DNA from: Bradyrhizobium sp. OK095
Lineage (GTDB): Bacteria; Pseudomonadota; Alphaproteobacteria; Rhizobiales; Xanthobacteraceae
Assembly (NCBI RefSeq): GCF_900109945.1
Contig: NZ_FOBX01000001.1
Location: 186,001 to 250,000, forward strand
Length of the DNA stretch: 64,000 nt
Reading direction: 5' to 3'
The position numbers were made by a program, and so were the translations under genes. Within the stretch, counting starts at the first letter, position 1. Every line of letters starts with the position of its first letter. Under the pieces are notes generated by a model that was not told the DNA's origin, made no database searches, and saw only the letters and a program-made list of their open reading frames with translations. Below, one piece after another: positions 1 through 8,605 of the stretch.

Positions 1-674
1 GTCTTGATGATGGTGGGGTCGGCCGGGTTGGGTTCGATCTTGCGGCGGATGCGGCTGACCAGCACGTCGATCGAGCGCTCGAACGAGCCGGTGTTGCGGC
101 CTTGCGTGAGGTCGAGCAGGCTGTCGCGCGACAGCACGCGGCCGGGCCGTTCACAGAACGTCCTGAGCAGATCGAACTCGGCGCTGGTCACAGCGACGCG
201 CGCGCCTTCCGGATTGCGCAGCTCGCGCAGGCGCAGATCAATGCGCCAGCCTTCGAAGGCGAGCGTGCTTGCGCCTTCGATCGAGCTTGCCGCCTGTGCG
301 GCGGCCTGGCGGCGCAGCACCGCGTTGATACGCGCGAGCAGCTCGCGCGGGTTGAAGGGCTTTGGCAAATAGTCGTCCGCGCCCATCTCGAGGCCGACGA
401 TGCGGTCGACGTCCTCGCCACGCGCGGTCAGCATGATGATCGGCGTCTGCGCCTCCGCGCGCACCTTGCGGCACAGGCTGAGACCGTCCTCGCCGGGCAG
501 CATGACGTCGAGAATGATGAGGTCCACGCGATGATCGGACATGGCGCGCGACATTTCGCGGCCATCGCTCACGGCGGTGACATTGCAGGCGTTGTTGCGC
601 AGGTACTTCGCAATCAACGTCCGCGTTTCGCGGTCGTCCTCGACGACCAGGATGTTGGGATTGGTGATGGCCAT
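1..674 (-). CDS. OmpR-family two-component response regulator (3' end outside window)
   Basis: This is a DNA-binding response regulator whose C-terminus is cut by the left edge of the window; 224 codons are present. An N-terminal receiver domain (about residues 5-118) shows the acidic pocket E12/D13/D14, phospho-acceptor D56 in the LIILDVMLPG segment, T83 and K105 (LPKPF). A C-terminal OmpR/PhoB winged-helix domain follows from about residue 135, with recognition-helix text RSIDVLVSRIRRKIEP. The start at 674 (MAITNPNILVVEDD) is the only Met placed correctly before the receiver fold; no strong Shine-Dalgarno is visible. The partner histidine kinase is not in the window, so the signal is unknown. 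Family assignment is secure; the regulon is not. Confidence 0.93.
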   Translation of the reverse strand, partial: MAITNPNILVVEDDRETRTLIAKYLRNNACNVTAVSDGREMSRAMSDHRVDLIILDVMLPGEDGLSLCRKVRAEAQTPIIMLTARGEDVDRIVGLEMGADDYLPKPFNPRELLARINAVLRRQAAAQAASSIEGASTLAFEGWRIDLRLRELRNPEGARVAVTSAEFDLLRTFCERPGRVLSRDSLLDLTQGRNTGSFERSIDVLVSRIRRKIEPNPADPTIIK

Positions 675-854
675 GCGCTTTGTTTGTCCAAGATTCGGGC
701 CAAAAGGCGAAGATTTTTGTTTCAGATTGTTTCTGAGTGTCTCTGCGCAACACCCCGTAACCACCGGGCAGGGGAACGGCAAGGTCTCGTTAAGGCCGTT
801 AACCATATCGTGGCGCAGTCGCGTACGAAACCCCGCAAAAACCACGGTGCCATC

Positions 855-1439
855 ATGACCTCGATTTCGGCGGCCTCCGCCGGTAATTACCAGTCTCCGC
901 TGCAAAAGCTGCAGCAGGAATTGCAATCGGAAGTGTCCGACGGCACGGTTTCGTCGTCGGACCAGTCCGCCCTCACGACCGCCCTGCAAGACATCGATAC
1001 GGCGCTCCAGCAGAGCCGCTCCAGCGATCAGTCGAGCGGCACCAAGCCGTCCAAGGACGGCCTGAAGTCGAAGATCGACGACCTCATCGCCGGCGAGGTC
1101 TCGAACGGGACGCTGACGTCGGACCAGGCCACCGAGCTGAAGGGCGTGTTTCAGTCGGCCTTCGCCAAGGGGCCCGGCGGCCCAGGCGGTGCAGGCGGCC
1201 CCCCGCCCGGTCCACCGCCGTCGGATGGCAGCTCCGCTTCGGACTCGTCGTCGACATCGACCACGGATTCGACAAGCAGCAGCTCGACCGATAGCAGCAC
1301 GGCCAAGCTCCTCGAGCAGTTCCTCCAGGCATTGCAGCAGTCGCAATCGTCGAGCTCGTCCTACGGGGCCAATGGCAACTCGACGAGCGCATCGAGCAGC
1401 TCGGATTTCTCCGCACTTCTGATCGACTACCAGAGCTGA
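855..1439 (+). CDS. Hypothetical Ser/Gln-rich protein
   Basis: This 194-residue protein matches no domain I recognise. The N-terminal part (1-100) is probably helical, with heptad-like Gln/Leu spacing (SPLQKLQQELQSE) and a segment resembling an EF-hand-like helix pair (LIAGEVSNGTLTSDQATELKGVF). The middle (about 101-125) is a Gly/Pro linker and the C-terminal third is almost entirely Ser/Thr/Asp, ending in SALLIDYQS. There is no signal peptide. The frame opens far upstream, but ATG at 855 lies between the divergent response regulator and the compositionally biased gene body, and is the plausible start. Proteins of this design (an SxxSAxxYxSP-like start followed by a low-complexity tail) are common as uncharacterised proteins in Bradyrhizobium. 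Confidence 0.7.
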   Translation: MTSISAASAGNYQSPLQKLQQELQSEVSDGTVSSSDQSALTTALQDIDTALQQSRSSDQSSGTKPSKDGLKSKIDDLIAGEVSNGTLTSDQATELKGVFQSAFAKGPGGPGGAGGPPPGPPPSDGSSASDSSSTSTTDSTSSSSTDSSTAKLLEQFLQALQQSQSSSSSYGANGNSTSASSSSDFSALLIDYQS

Positions 1440-1695
1440 CTTCAAGATCTGACTTTGAGAGCTGACTTCTAGAGTTGACCTGGCGACGCAGGTCGGCGCG
1501 TTCCCCGCCACGCTCGTGCTTCACCCAGGGCGCACAGCGTCGGCGGGGAATGTGCATCTGGAACGTTCCCGCGCGCGGGAACTCCCGTCGCAATGCAGCG
1601 CCATTGTCGCGCGACGAAATTGCCGCATCTTAGGAACTGGGCGTGATCAGCGCTGTTCTCTCAGCACAAGCTTTCTGCTGAAGGAGAGGACAACA

Positions 1696-2220
1696 ATGTT
1701 GATGAAATCGATCGCCGCCGGCCTGGCCGGCACCGCACTGCTTGCCACCGTTGCGTTCGCGCAATCGCCGACCGTCACCACCGATAAGGCCGCGCCCGCG
1801 GCCACCGCGACAACCACCACCACGACCGCGTCGGGTGAGTGGCGGACGTCCAAGATGGACGGAATCAAGGTCTACAACGACGCCAACGAGAACATCGGCT
1901 CGATCAGCGATCTCTTGATGGACAAGAGTGGCACTGTGAAGATCGCTGTGATCGGTGTCGGCGGCTTCCTCGGCATGGGTGAGCATCTGGTCGCCGTGCC
2001 CTATGAGAAGCTCAAATTCGTGAACCAGGCGGTCGCCTCCACCACCGCGACCAGGCCGGCCACGACGACCACCACGGGCGCGGCGACCGGAACCGAGAAG
2101 ACCACGACAACGACGGCTACGACCACGTCGTCCACGTCGAAGTGGTATCCGGACCACGCCGTGTTCAATGCGAGCAAGGACGAGCTGAAGAACATGCCCG
2201 AGTTCAAGTACTCGGAGTAA
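1696..2220 (+). CDS. Exported PRC-barrel domain protein
   Basis: This 174-residue protein has a cleavable signal peptide (MLMKSIAAGLAGTALLATVAFA, cleavage near residue 22), a Thr/Ala-rich linker, and a PRC-barrel domain at about residues 50-115. The domain is recognised by the run KVYNDANENIGSISDLLMD followed by AVIGVGGFLGMGEHLVAVPY. A second Thr-rich low-complexity stretch precedes the C-terminal segment. The start at 1696 is set by an excellent ribosome binding site (AAGGAGAGG) and the signal peptide; the frame is open further upstream but without coding character. PRC-barrel proteins of this exported type are abundant in Bradyrhizobium and probably structural or stress related in the periplasm. 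The gene is followed directly by a strong terminator. Confidence 0.9.
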   Translation: MLMKSIAAGLAGTALLATVAFAQSPTVTTDKAAPAATATTTTTTASGEWRTSKMDGIKVYNDANENIGSISDLLMDKSGTVKIAVIGVGGFLGMGEHLVAVPYEKLKFVNQAVASTTATRPATTTTTGAATGTEKTTTTTATTTSSTSKWYPDHAVFNASKDELKNMPEFKYSE

Positions 2221-2241
2221 TGCGGCTCAGCCGATAAACGA

Positions 2242-2269
2242 AGCGCGCCCGGTTTTCACCGGGCGCGCT
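2242..2269 (+). terminator. Rho-independent-type terminator after the PRC-barrel gene
   Basis: A perfect 12-bp stem (AGCGCGCCCGGT and its complement) encloses a 4-base loop, 20 bases after the stop codon. There is no long U-tract, as is usual in such GC-rich genomes. Confidence 0.75.
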
Positions 2270-2299
2270 GGCGTGTCTCTCGTCATTGCGCGATGTTGC

Positions 2300-2406
2300 C
2301 CCTCACCCTGAGGAGCGCGCACTTGGCGCGCGTCTCGAAGGGCGAGGCGACCAGCCGGGCCTTCATCCTTCGAGACGCTTGCTTCGCAAGCTCCTCAGGA
2401 TGAGGG
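2300..2406. repeat. Dispersed palindromic repeat, family R1, two facing copies
   Basis: Two copies of an element with ends CTCAnCCTGAGGA and TCTCGAAGGatGagg stand in opposite orientation (2300-2347 and 2363-2406). Each can form a hairpin. The same element recurs near 6.1, 14.0-14.7 and 17.6 kb. It occupies most of the 2221-2435 gap between two genes. Confidence 0.8.
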
Positions 2407-2435
2407 AATGGCCGTGTGGGAGACGGAGACGAATC

Positions 2436-3644
2436 TTACTTCACCAGCGGGCAACCGCCCTTGTCGAGCGGACGGAAGGCTTCGTCGCCGGGCACGGTGG
2501 CAATCAGCTTATAGAGGTCCCACTCGCCCTTGGATTCCTCGGGCTTCTTGACCTCGAACAGATACATGTCGTGGACCATGCGGCCGTCGATGCGGATCTT
2601 GCCGTTCTTGGCGAAGAAGTCGTTGACCGGCGTTTTGCGCATCTGCTCCATCACCTTCGGCGCCTCGTCGGTCTTGATCTCTTCGATCGCCTTCAGATAG
2701 TGCATGGTCGCGGAATAGAGACCTGCCTGGATCATGGTCGGCATGTGGCCGACCTTCTCGTTGAAGCGTTTCGAGAAGGCGCGCGTTTCCTCGTTCATGT
2801 CCCAATAGAACGCGTCAGTGATGATCAGGCCCTGCGTCGACTTGGCGCCGAGCGAATGAACGTCGGTGATCTCCATGAGCAGCGCGATCATCTTCTGGCC
2901 GCCTTCCGTGAGCCCGAACTCGGCCGCCTGCTTCAGCGCGTTGGTGGTGTCGCCACCGGCGTTGGCCAGTGCGACCACCTTGGCCTTCGAGGCCTGGGCC
3001 TGGAGCAGGAAGGAGGAGAAGTCCGACGAGTTGAGCGGATGGCGGACCTCGCCGAGCACCTTGCCGCCGCTCTCCTTGACCACGTTGGCCGCGTCGCGCT
3101 GCAGCGCCATGCCGAAGGCGTAGTCGGCGGTGACGAAGAACCAGGTGTCCTCGCCGCGCTTCACCATCGCTCGGCCTGCGACGTTCGACAGCGCATAGGT
3201 GTCGTAGGTCCAGTGCACCGTGTTGGGCGAGCAAGCGGGGCCCGTGATGTCGGAGGAGCCGCCGCCGGAATTGATGTGGATCTTGTTCTTTTCGCGCGTC
3301 AATGCCGAGACCGGCAGCGCCACCGAGGACGTCGGCACGTCGAAGATCGCATCGACCTTGTCGTTGTCGTACCAGTTGCGGGCGATGTTGACGCCGACAT
3401 CAGGCTTGTTCTGATGGTCGGCAGCGACCACCTGCACGGGCTTGCCGGCGACCTTGGCGCCGTAATCGGCAACCGCCATCTCGACGGCGGCGAGCGAGCC
3501 CTTGCCGGTCGCGTCCGCATAGAGGCTCGACATGTCCGTGAGCACGCCGATCTTGACGACGTCGTCAGAAATCTGCGCCTGCGCGGCGCCGGACGTGGCG
3601 ACGAGTGCGAAGCTGGCCGCGACTGCGGCGAATAGTTTTTGCAT
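2436..3644 (-). CDS. ABC transporter substrate-binding protein, branched-chain amino acid (LivK/HAAT) type
   Basis: This 402-residue periplasmic binding protein has a Sec signal peptide (MQKLFAAVAASFALVATSGAAQA) and the type-I fold of the LivK family: an N-terminal strand DVVKIGVLTDMSSLYADATGK, then VELAVADYGAKV-like text, a central HINSGGGSSDITG segment, and a C-terminal QMRKTPVNDFFAKNGKIR region. The frame is open for 69 codons upstream, but that stretch lies in the R2 repeat. ATG 3644 has a good ribosome binding site (GAGGGAGAA) and starts the signal peptide. No LivHMGF partner genes are adjacent, so it is an orphan binding protein; such orphans are very numerous in Bradyrhizobium. The ligand cannot be named from sequence. 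Confidence 0.93.
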   Translation of the reverse strand: MQKLFAAVAASFALVATSGAAQAQISDDVVKIGVLTDMSSLYADATGKGSLAAVEMAVADYGAKVAGKPVQVVAADHQNKPDVGVNIARNWYDNDKVDAIFDVPTSSVALPVSALTREKNKIHINSGGGSSDITGPACSPNTVHWTYDTYALSNVAGRAMVKRGEDTWFFVTADYAFGMALQRDAANVVKESGGKVLGEVRHPLNSSDFSSFLLQAQASKAKVVALANAGGDTTNALKQAAEFGLTEGGQKMIALLMEITDVHSLGAKSTQGLIITDAFYWDMNEETRAFSKRFNEKVGHMPTMIQAGLYSATMHYLKAIEEIKTDEAPKVMEQMRKTPVNDFFAKNGKIRIDGRMVHDMYLFEVKKPEESKGEWDLYKLIATVPGDEAFRPLDKGGCPLVK

Positions 3645-3773
3645 GTAGTTTTCTCCCTCAGCGTTGTTATTGGGGCGTTGTTGCGGGGCCTGTTCTAGCG
3701 ACAAACGGTCGCGGGGGCAAAGCCCGGGACGCGTGAGAAGGGCTGAGAAATAAGCAGGGGAGTGCGGTGTTTT

Positions 3774-3928
3774 TACCCTCTCCCCTTGCGGGAGAGGGTG
3801 GCTCGCCGCGCAGCGGCGAGACGGGTGAGGGGTCTCTATCCGCGAGCCCAACTCTCAATTGAGTGCGCGGACAGATACCCCTCATCCGGCGCTTCGCGCC
3901 ACCTTCTCCCACAAGGGGAGAAGGAAGA
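3774..3928. repeat. Dispersed inverted repeat, family R2
   Basis: An outer arm CCCTCTCCCCTTGCGGGAGAGGGT faces CACCTTCTCCCACAAGGGGAGAAGG across about 100 bases, with inner hairpins such as CTCGCCGCGCAGCGGCGAG and GGCGCTTCGCGCC. Near-identical copies lie at 22026-22179 and 25625-25769. It fills the gap between the orphan binding protein and the permease gene. Confidence 0.85.
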
Positions 3929-3942
3929 AGAACGCCCGCCGG

Positions 3943-4773
3943 TCATGCGCTGCTGCCCTTGAGCCGTTCGTTGCGTCGGCGCAGGCCTTCCAGGGTGGCG
4001 AGGAGGATGATCGATACCGTCGTCAGAATCACCGCCGCTGCCGTGATGGTCGGGCTGATATTTTCGCGGATGCCGCTGAACATTTCGCGCGGCAGGGTGC
4101 GTTGTTCCGGCCCTGCCATGAACAGCACGATCACCACCTCATCAAAACTGGTCGCGAAGGCGAACAGCGCGCCCGACGCCATGCCGGGCAGGATCAGCGG
4201 CAGGATCACGCGGCGGAACGCTTGAAGCGGCGAGGCGCCGAGCGAGGCGGCCGCGCGTGCCAGATTGGTGTCGAAGCTTTGCAGCGTCGCGCCGACCGTG
4301 ATCACCACAAAGGGCGTCGCCAGCGCGGTGTGGGCCAGGATCAAGCCGAGATAAGTACCGGTCAGCCCGATCGGCGCGAAGAAGAAATACAGACCGACCG
4401 CGGTGATGACACCGGGGACGACGACCGGCGACAGCACGAAAGCCAGCACCAGCGGTTTGAACGGGCTCTTCCATTGCGCGAGCCCGAGTGCTGCCAGCGT
4501 GCCGAGAACCATGGACAGCGCGGTCGAGGCGACGCCGATGATCATGCTGTTCTTCAGTGCATTCATCCAGCGCGGCGAATTGATGAAGTCGTCGTACCAG
4601 CGCAAGGAGAGGCCCGGCAGCGGATAGGTGAGGTACGAGCCCGAGCTGAAGGACAGCGGCATGATCGCAAGGATCGGCGCGATCAGGAAGATGAACACCA
4701 GTGTGGAGATGAATATGGTCGCGGTCCATGCGATGCACTGGCTGGGCGTGCGGAGGGAGGAATTGTCGCTCAA
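3943..4773 (-). CDS. ABC transporter permease, PotC type (spermidine/putrescine-like)
   Basis: This second membrane subunit of the polyamine-type importer has 276 residues and about six membrane segments. The EAA loop AAASLGASPLQAFRRVILPL followed by LPG contacts the ATPase. No Met lies between the upstream stop and the first membrane helix (ATIFISTLVFIFLIAPILAI), so translation most likely begins at TTG 4771-4773. That codon overlaps the TGA of the preceding permease (4770-4772) as TTGA, which implies translational coupling. The start is an inference; the family is clear. Last gene of the four-gene operon 8482 to 3943. Confidence 0.9.
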   Translation of the reverse strand: MSDNSSLRTPSQCIAWTATIFISTLVFIFLIAPILAIMPLSFSSGSYLTYPLPGLSLRWYDDFINSPRWMNALKNSMIIGVASTALSMVLGTLAALGLAQWKSPFKPLVLAFVLSPVVVPGVITAVGLYFFFAPIGLTGTYLGLILAHTALATPFVVITVGATLQSFDTNLARAAASLGASPLQAFRRVILPLILPGMASGALFAFATSFDEVVIVLFMAGPEQRTLPREMFSGIRENISPTITAAAVILTTVSIILLATLEGLRRRNERLKGSSA

Positions 4774-6032
4774 TTCTTCATGCCTCCCGTGACCTGCTGG
4801 CCCTGTACCAGTCTCCCGTAGACGAGAGCGAGCAGGAGTGTGGCGAGCAGCAGCACCGCACCCAATGCCGAAGCAAGGCCCCAATTGGCCGTCTCGGTCG
4901 TGTAGAGCGCGATGAAGTAGCTGATCATCTGGTCGGCGGCGCCGCCGACGAGTGCCGGCGTGATGTAGTAGCCGAGCGCCAGGATGAAGACGAGCAGGCT
5001 TCCCGCGCCGATGCCGGGCAGTGTTTGGGGCAGATAGATGCGCAGGAATGCGGTGAGGGGCGGCGCACCGAGCGAGGCGGCGGCACGCATGTAGGCCGGC
5101 GAGATCGCCTTCATGCTGCTGTACAGCGGCAGGATCATGAACGGCAGCAGCACGTGGGTCATGGCCACGCAGACGCCGAAGCGGTTGTAGATCATGCGCA
5201 ACGGCTCGTCGATGATGCCAAGCCAGTGCAGGCTGTCGTTGACGACGCCTTTGCTCTGCAACAGCACGATCCAGGCGCAGGTGCGGACCAGAAGCGACGT
5301 CCAGAACGGCAGCAGGACGAAGATCATCAGCAGATTGGAGCGGCCCGGCGGCAGCGTCGCCAGCAAGTAAGCGACCGGGAAGCCAAGCAACAGGCACAGT
5401 GCCGTGACGCTGAGGCCGATGAGGAAGGTGCGGGTGAAAATGTCGCGGTAGATGGCCTGATCCGGCGAAGCCGCGGCGATCGCGCCGTCCACGTTTCGCG
5501 TCAGGTCGAGTGCCGCCAGAAGGTAGAAGCCGGTCATCGGGCCACCGGCGTCCTTGATCGTCGTCCAGGTGGTGCGCTCGCGCCAGGCCGCGTTGATCTT
5601 GCCGAGCGTCTCCCTCGCCATGCCGGGCTCCGGCACCGCCTTCAGATTCCGTGCCGTGCTGGTCAGGATCGTGCGAAAGCCGTTCAGTGCGTAATTGAGC
5701 CGCTTGGCCGCGATGGCGATGGTGCCGGCGCCGCGCCCCGCCAGGATGTCGTTCGCCAGCGCCGCATAGGCCTTTTCGTCCGGCAGGTCCTTGCCGTCCC
5801 AATTGGCGAGAGCCGCGACCGTTTGCGGCAGAGCCTGACGCACCTCCCGGTCGTCGACCGCGCGCCACAGCATGCCGGCGATCGGGCCTGCGAAGGTGAA
5901 GAGCAGAAAGACGAGAAGCGGCAGCACCAGCGCCAATGCCTTGACCTGGCGTGCCCGCTCCGCACGCCTCAATCGGCGCTTGAGCGGCACCTCGGTCTGG
6001 GTATCGGCGTCGGTCAGGGACGCTGCCGTCAT
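4770..6032 (-). CDS. ABC transporter permease, PotB type (spermidine/putrescine-like)
   Basis: First membrane subunit of the importer, 420 residues. The first membrane helix is at about 33-53 (VLPLLVFLLFTFAGPIAGML). It is followed by an unusually long hydrophilic segment of about 130 residues (NWDGKDLPDEKAYAALAND onward), probably periplasmic, before the remaining membrane helices. The EAA loop reads AAASLGAPPLTAFLRIYLPQ. The chosen start, ATG 6032 (MTAASLTDAD), has AGAGG eight bases upstream; an in-frame ATG at 6065 would add eleven residues partly encoded near an R1 repeat. The gene overlaps the next permease by 4 bases. Substrate not determined. Confidence 0.92.
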   Translation of the reverse strand: MTAASLTDADTQTEVPLKRRLRRAERARQVKALALVLPLLVFLLFTFAGPIAGMLWRAVDDREVRQALPQTVAALANWDGKDLPDEKAYAALANDILAGRGAGTIAIAAKRLNYALNGFRTILTSTARNLKAVPEPGMARETLGKINAAWRERTTWTTIKDAGGPMTGFYLLAALDLTRNVDGAIAAASPDQAIYRDIFTRTFLIGLSVTALCLLLGFPVAYLLATLPPGRSNLLMIFVLLPFWTSLLVRTCAWIVLLQSKGVVNDSLHWLGIIDEPLRMIYNRFGVCVAMTHVLLPFMILPLYSSMKAISPAYMRAAASLGAPPLTAFLRIYLPQTLPGIGAGSLLVFILALGYYITPALVGGAADQMISYFIALYTTETANWGLASALGAVLLLATLLLALVYGRLVQGQQVTGGMKN

Positions 6033-6071
6033 CGGGCGAGCCTCTTTGACCGGACGTCTGAGCAAGCGCCT

Positions 6072-6200
6072 CGTCCTTCGAGACGACCGCTTTGCGGTCT
6101 CCTCAGGATGAGGCTCATCGACATCGGTGCTTGTAGAGTCGCTGCCAAAAACTCAGACCTCATCCTGAGGGCCCGCCGTAGGCGGGCGTCTCGAAGGATG
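6072..6200. repeat. R1 repeats, two copies in opposite orientation
   Basis: Copies lie at 6072-6113 (CGTCCTTCGAGACG...CTCAGGATGAGG) and 6158-6200 (CTCATCCTGAGGGCCC...TCTCGAAGGATG), in the 233-base gap between the binding-protein gene and the first permease gene. They sit inside the importer operon. Confidence 0.8.
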
Positions 6201-6265
6201 CGCCGCGGACGAGCTATTCGCCATGCCATCCCTCAACCTGCGCCGCACGTCGGCGCTGCCACGCG

Positions 6266-7324
6266 CTATTTCGCGGCCCATTTGTTGAAGCGCTCGGTCA
6301 GGCGGTCGATGTTCTCGAGCCAGAAGGCAACGTTGATCTCGACTGCGTTCTTGATGTTGTCAGGCGCTGTCGGCAGGTTCTTCAGGACGGCCGGCTGGAT
6401 CAGGGCGGCGGCGTCCTTGTTCGAGGTGCCGTAAGCAATGTTCTCCGACAGCTTTGACTGGTTCTCCGCCTTGCCTGCGAAGTCCAGGAACTTGTAGGCG
6501 GCGTCCTTGTTCGGGCTCCCCTTCAGGATGACCCAGCTGTCGAGCGTGTAAAGCGCTCCGTCCCACACTATGCCGAAATTCTTCTTCTCGTTCTTGTTCG
6601 CGGTGTCGATACGGCCATTGTAGACCGAGGTCATGGCGACCTCGCCGGAGGCGAGCAATTGCGGCGGCTGGGCGCCGGCCTTCCACCAGACGATGTCACC
6701 CTTGATGGTGTCGAGCTTCCTGAACGCGCGCTCGATACCCTCGTCGGTCGCCAGCACCTTGTAGACGTCCTTCGGCGCGACGCCGTCGGCCATCAGGGCT
6801 ATCTCCAGCGTGGTCTTCGGGCCCTGGCGCAGGGCGCGCTTGCCCGGAATCTTTTTGGTGTCGAAGAAGTCGGCCCAGCCGCTCGGGGCTTCCTTCAGCT
6901 TGTCCTTGTCGTAGCCGAGAACGAAATCGTAAAGGATGGCGCCAACGCCGCAAGCGTTGACCGACGGCGGGATATAGGCGGCCTCGCCGCCGATCTTCGA
7001 ATAATCCATCTTCTCGAACAGGCCTTCCTCGCAGCCCACCGCGAGTTCGTCACTCTCGACCTGGACGACGTCCCAGGTGGCGGCGCCACCCTGCACCTTG
7101 GCGCGCAGCACGCCGACGCCGCCGTCCCAGGACTCGTCATTCATGGGAATGCCGGCGGCCTTCTTGAACGGTTCGAAATAGACCTTCTTCTGGGCATCCT
7201 GATAGGCGCCGCCCCACGACACGACAGTAAGGTCACGCGCCTGCGCGACCGTGGCCAGCGCCGCGCTGGCGCTGAACGCCGCGGCGAACCCCAGAGCAAT
7301 CTTGCGAATTTTGCGCTTCAGCAT
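6266..7324 (-). CDS. ABC transporter substrate-binding protein, PotD/SBP_bac_8 type
   Basis: This 352-residue periplasmic binding protein of the spermidine/putrescine family has a signal peptide of about 29 residues (cleavage after VAQA). The mature start RDLTVVSWGGAYQDAQKKVYFEPF is typical of type-II binding proteins for polyamines and related cations; W-D-V-V-Q-V-E and the C-terminal NKDAAYKFLDF segment also fit. ATG 7324 has AAGGA upstream. It lies between the ATPase gene (7373) and the permeases, completing a self-contained importer. The ligand could be a polyamine, an amino-acid derivative or another small organic; the sequence does not decide. Confidence 0.93.
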   Translation of the reverse strand: MLKRKIRKIALGFAAAFSASAALATVAQARDLTVVSWGGAYQDAQKKVYFEPFKKAAGIPMNDESWDGGVGVLRAKVQGGAATWDVVQVESDELAVGCEEGLFEKMDYSKIGGEAAYIPPSVNACGVGAILYDFVLGYDKDKLKEAPSGWADFFDTKKIPGKRALRQGPKTTLEIALMADGVAPKDVYKVLATDEGIERAFRKLDTIKGDIVWWKAGAQPPQLLASGEVAMTSVYNGRIDTANKNEKKNFGIVWDGALYTLDSWVILKGSPNKDAAYKFLDFAGKAENQSKLSENIAYGTSNKDAAALIQPAVLKNLPTAPDNIKNAVEINVAFWLENIDRLTERFNKWAAK

Positions 7325-7372
7325 GGTCCTTGTTCCTTCTTCATGTCCGTTGCGTTGAGGTTGATCGCTGGA

Positions 7373-8482
7373 TCAGACGGGATCGAGGGCGAGGCAGTCC
7401 TCGGGGCGGAAACTGATGAAGACGTTCTCGCCATGCCTCAGGCTGCCATGCATCCCCGGCTGAAGCTTGACCATGAACTCCGCGTTGCCGGCGACATCCA
7501 GCACGGCCAGAGCGTGGTCGCCGAGATAGATGGTGTTCTGCACCGTGGCTTGTAGCCGGTTCGGTCCGTCGCTGGAGGTGCCCTCCGGGATGATGGCGAT
7601 CCGCTCCGGCCGCACCGACAAGGAGGTCGATGCGCCCGCGCCTGATACGTTGGCCATTCGTGCGGTCACGGTGCCGCCACGGGCCAGCGCGACGCGGCAA
7701 TAGTCCTTGTCGACCGTCTCGACGGTGCCGGCGAGCACATTGTTCTCGCCGATGAAGTGGGCGACGAAACTGTTCACCGGATGCTCGTACAGCGCGTCGG
7801 GCCTGTCGATCTGCTGCACGATGCCGTCGTTGAACACGGCGATGCGGTCCGACATGGTCAGCGCTTCACTCTGATCGTGGGTGACGTAGACGATTGTGAT
7901 GCCCATCGTCTCGTGCAGCTGCTTGATCTCCAGCTGCATCTGCTCGCGCAGGCGCTTGTCGAGGGCACCAAGGGGCTCGTCCATCAGCACGAGCTGCGGG
8001 TTGAAGACCAGTGCGCGGGCGAGTGCCACGCGCTGCTGCTGTCCGCCGGACAGTTGCCCGGGCCGCCGCTGCGCCAGGGTTTCCATCTTGATCATGCGCA
8101 ACGCCGCGCTGACGCGCTCCTGCACCTCCGCCTTGTTCGTGTTGCGAACGGAGAGCGGGAAAGCGATATTCTCCGCGATCGTCAGGTGCGGAAACAGGGC
8201 ATAGTTCTGGAACACCATGCCGATGTCGCGCTTATGCGGCGGCACGTTCTTGATCGGCCGTTCGCTCAGGTAGATATCGCCCTGGGTCGGAACCTCGAAG
8301 CCGGCCAGCATCATCAACGTCGTCGTTTTGCCCGAGCCCGACGGGCCGAGCAGGGTGATGAACTCGCCCTTCCTGATGTCGAGATCGAGGTTCTTCACCA
8401 CGAGGTGCTCGCCATCATAGGTCTTCTGAATGCCGGAAAATCGCACCAGCACCGGCGCGGGTGTGACCTTGCCGGCTTCCAT
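7373..8482 (-). CDS. ABC transporter ATP-binding protein, PotA type
   Basis: ATPase of the polyamine-type importer, 369 residues. Walker A GPSGSGKT is at residues 46-53, the Q-loop at 92 (FQNYALFP), the signature LSGGQ at 144-148, Walker B LVLMDEP at 164-170 and the H-loop His at 202. A C-terminal TOBE-type domain (about 280-365, containing LSVRPERIAI) is present as in PotA/MalK-class ATPases. It is the first gene of a minus-strand operon whose binding protein starts 48 bases after its stop. No regulatory site is obvious upstream. Confidence 0.95.
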   Translation of the reverse strand: MEAGKVTPAPVLVRFSGIQKTYDGEHLVVKNLDLDIRKGEFITLLGPSGSGKTTTLMMLAGFEVPTQGDIYLSERPIKNVPPHKRDIGMVFQNYALFPHLTIAENIAFPLSVRNTNKAEVQERVSAALRMIKMETLAQRRPGQLSGGQQQRVALARALVFNPQLVLMDEPLGALDKRLREQMQLEIKQLHETMGITIVYVTHDQSEALTMSDRIAVFNDGIVQQIDRPDALYEHPVNSFVAHFIGENNVLAGTVETVDKDYCRVALARGGTVTARMANVSGAGASTSLSVRPERIAIIPEGTSSDGPNRLQATVQNTIYLGDHALAVLDVAGNAEFMVKLQPGMHGSLRHGENVFISFRPEDCLALDPV

Positions 8483-8605
8483 GTTGTCCCCGCGTTATCT
8501 GCACCAGCGCCGTCAGCACCTCGTCCGAGGTCGCGAAGAACAGCTTAGCATCCTGCGACGAGAATGCCAGCGGCGCAAGCGACGCGGGCGGTGCGTGAGG
8601 GCGCG

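Noticed and set aside
2286..3635. Long plus-strand ORF (449 codons) opposite the LivK-type gene
   Set aside because: It is the antisense shadow of a clear binding-protein gene with signal peptide and ribosome binding site; its composition (His/Arg/Gly/Asp-rich) is typical of GC-rich shadow frames.
4728..6434. 568-codon plus-strand ORF opposite the two permease genes
   Set aside because: Shadow of the minus-strand permeases, which have helices and EAA loops; no recognisable domain in the opposing frame.
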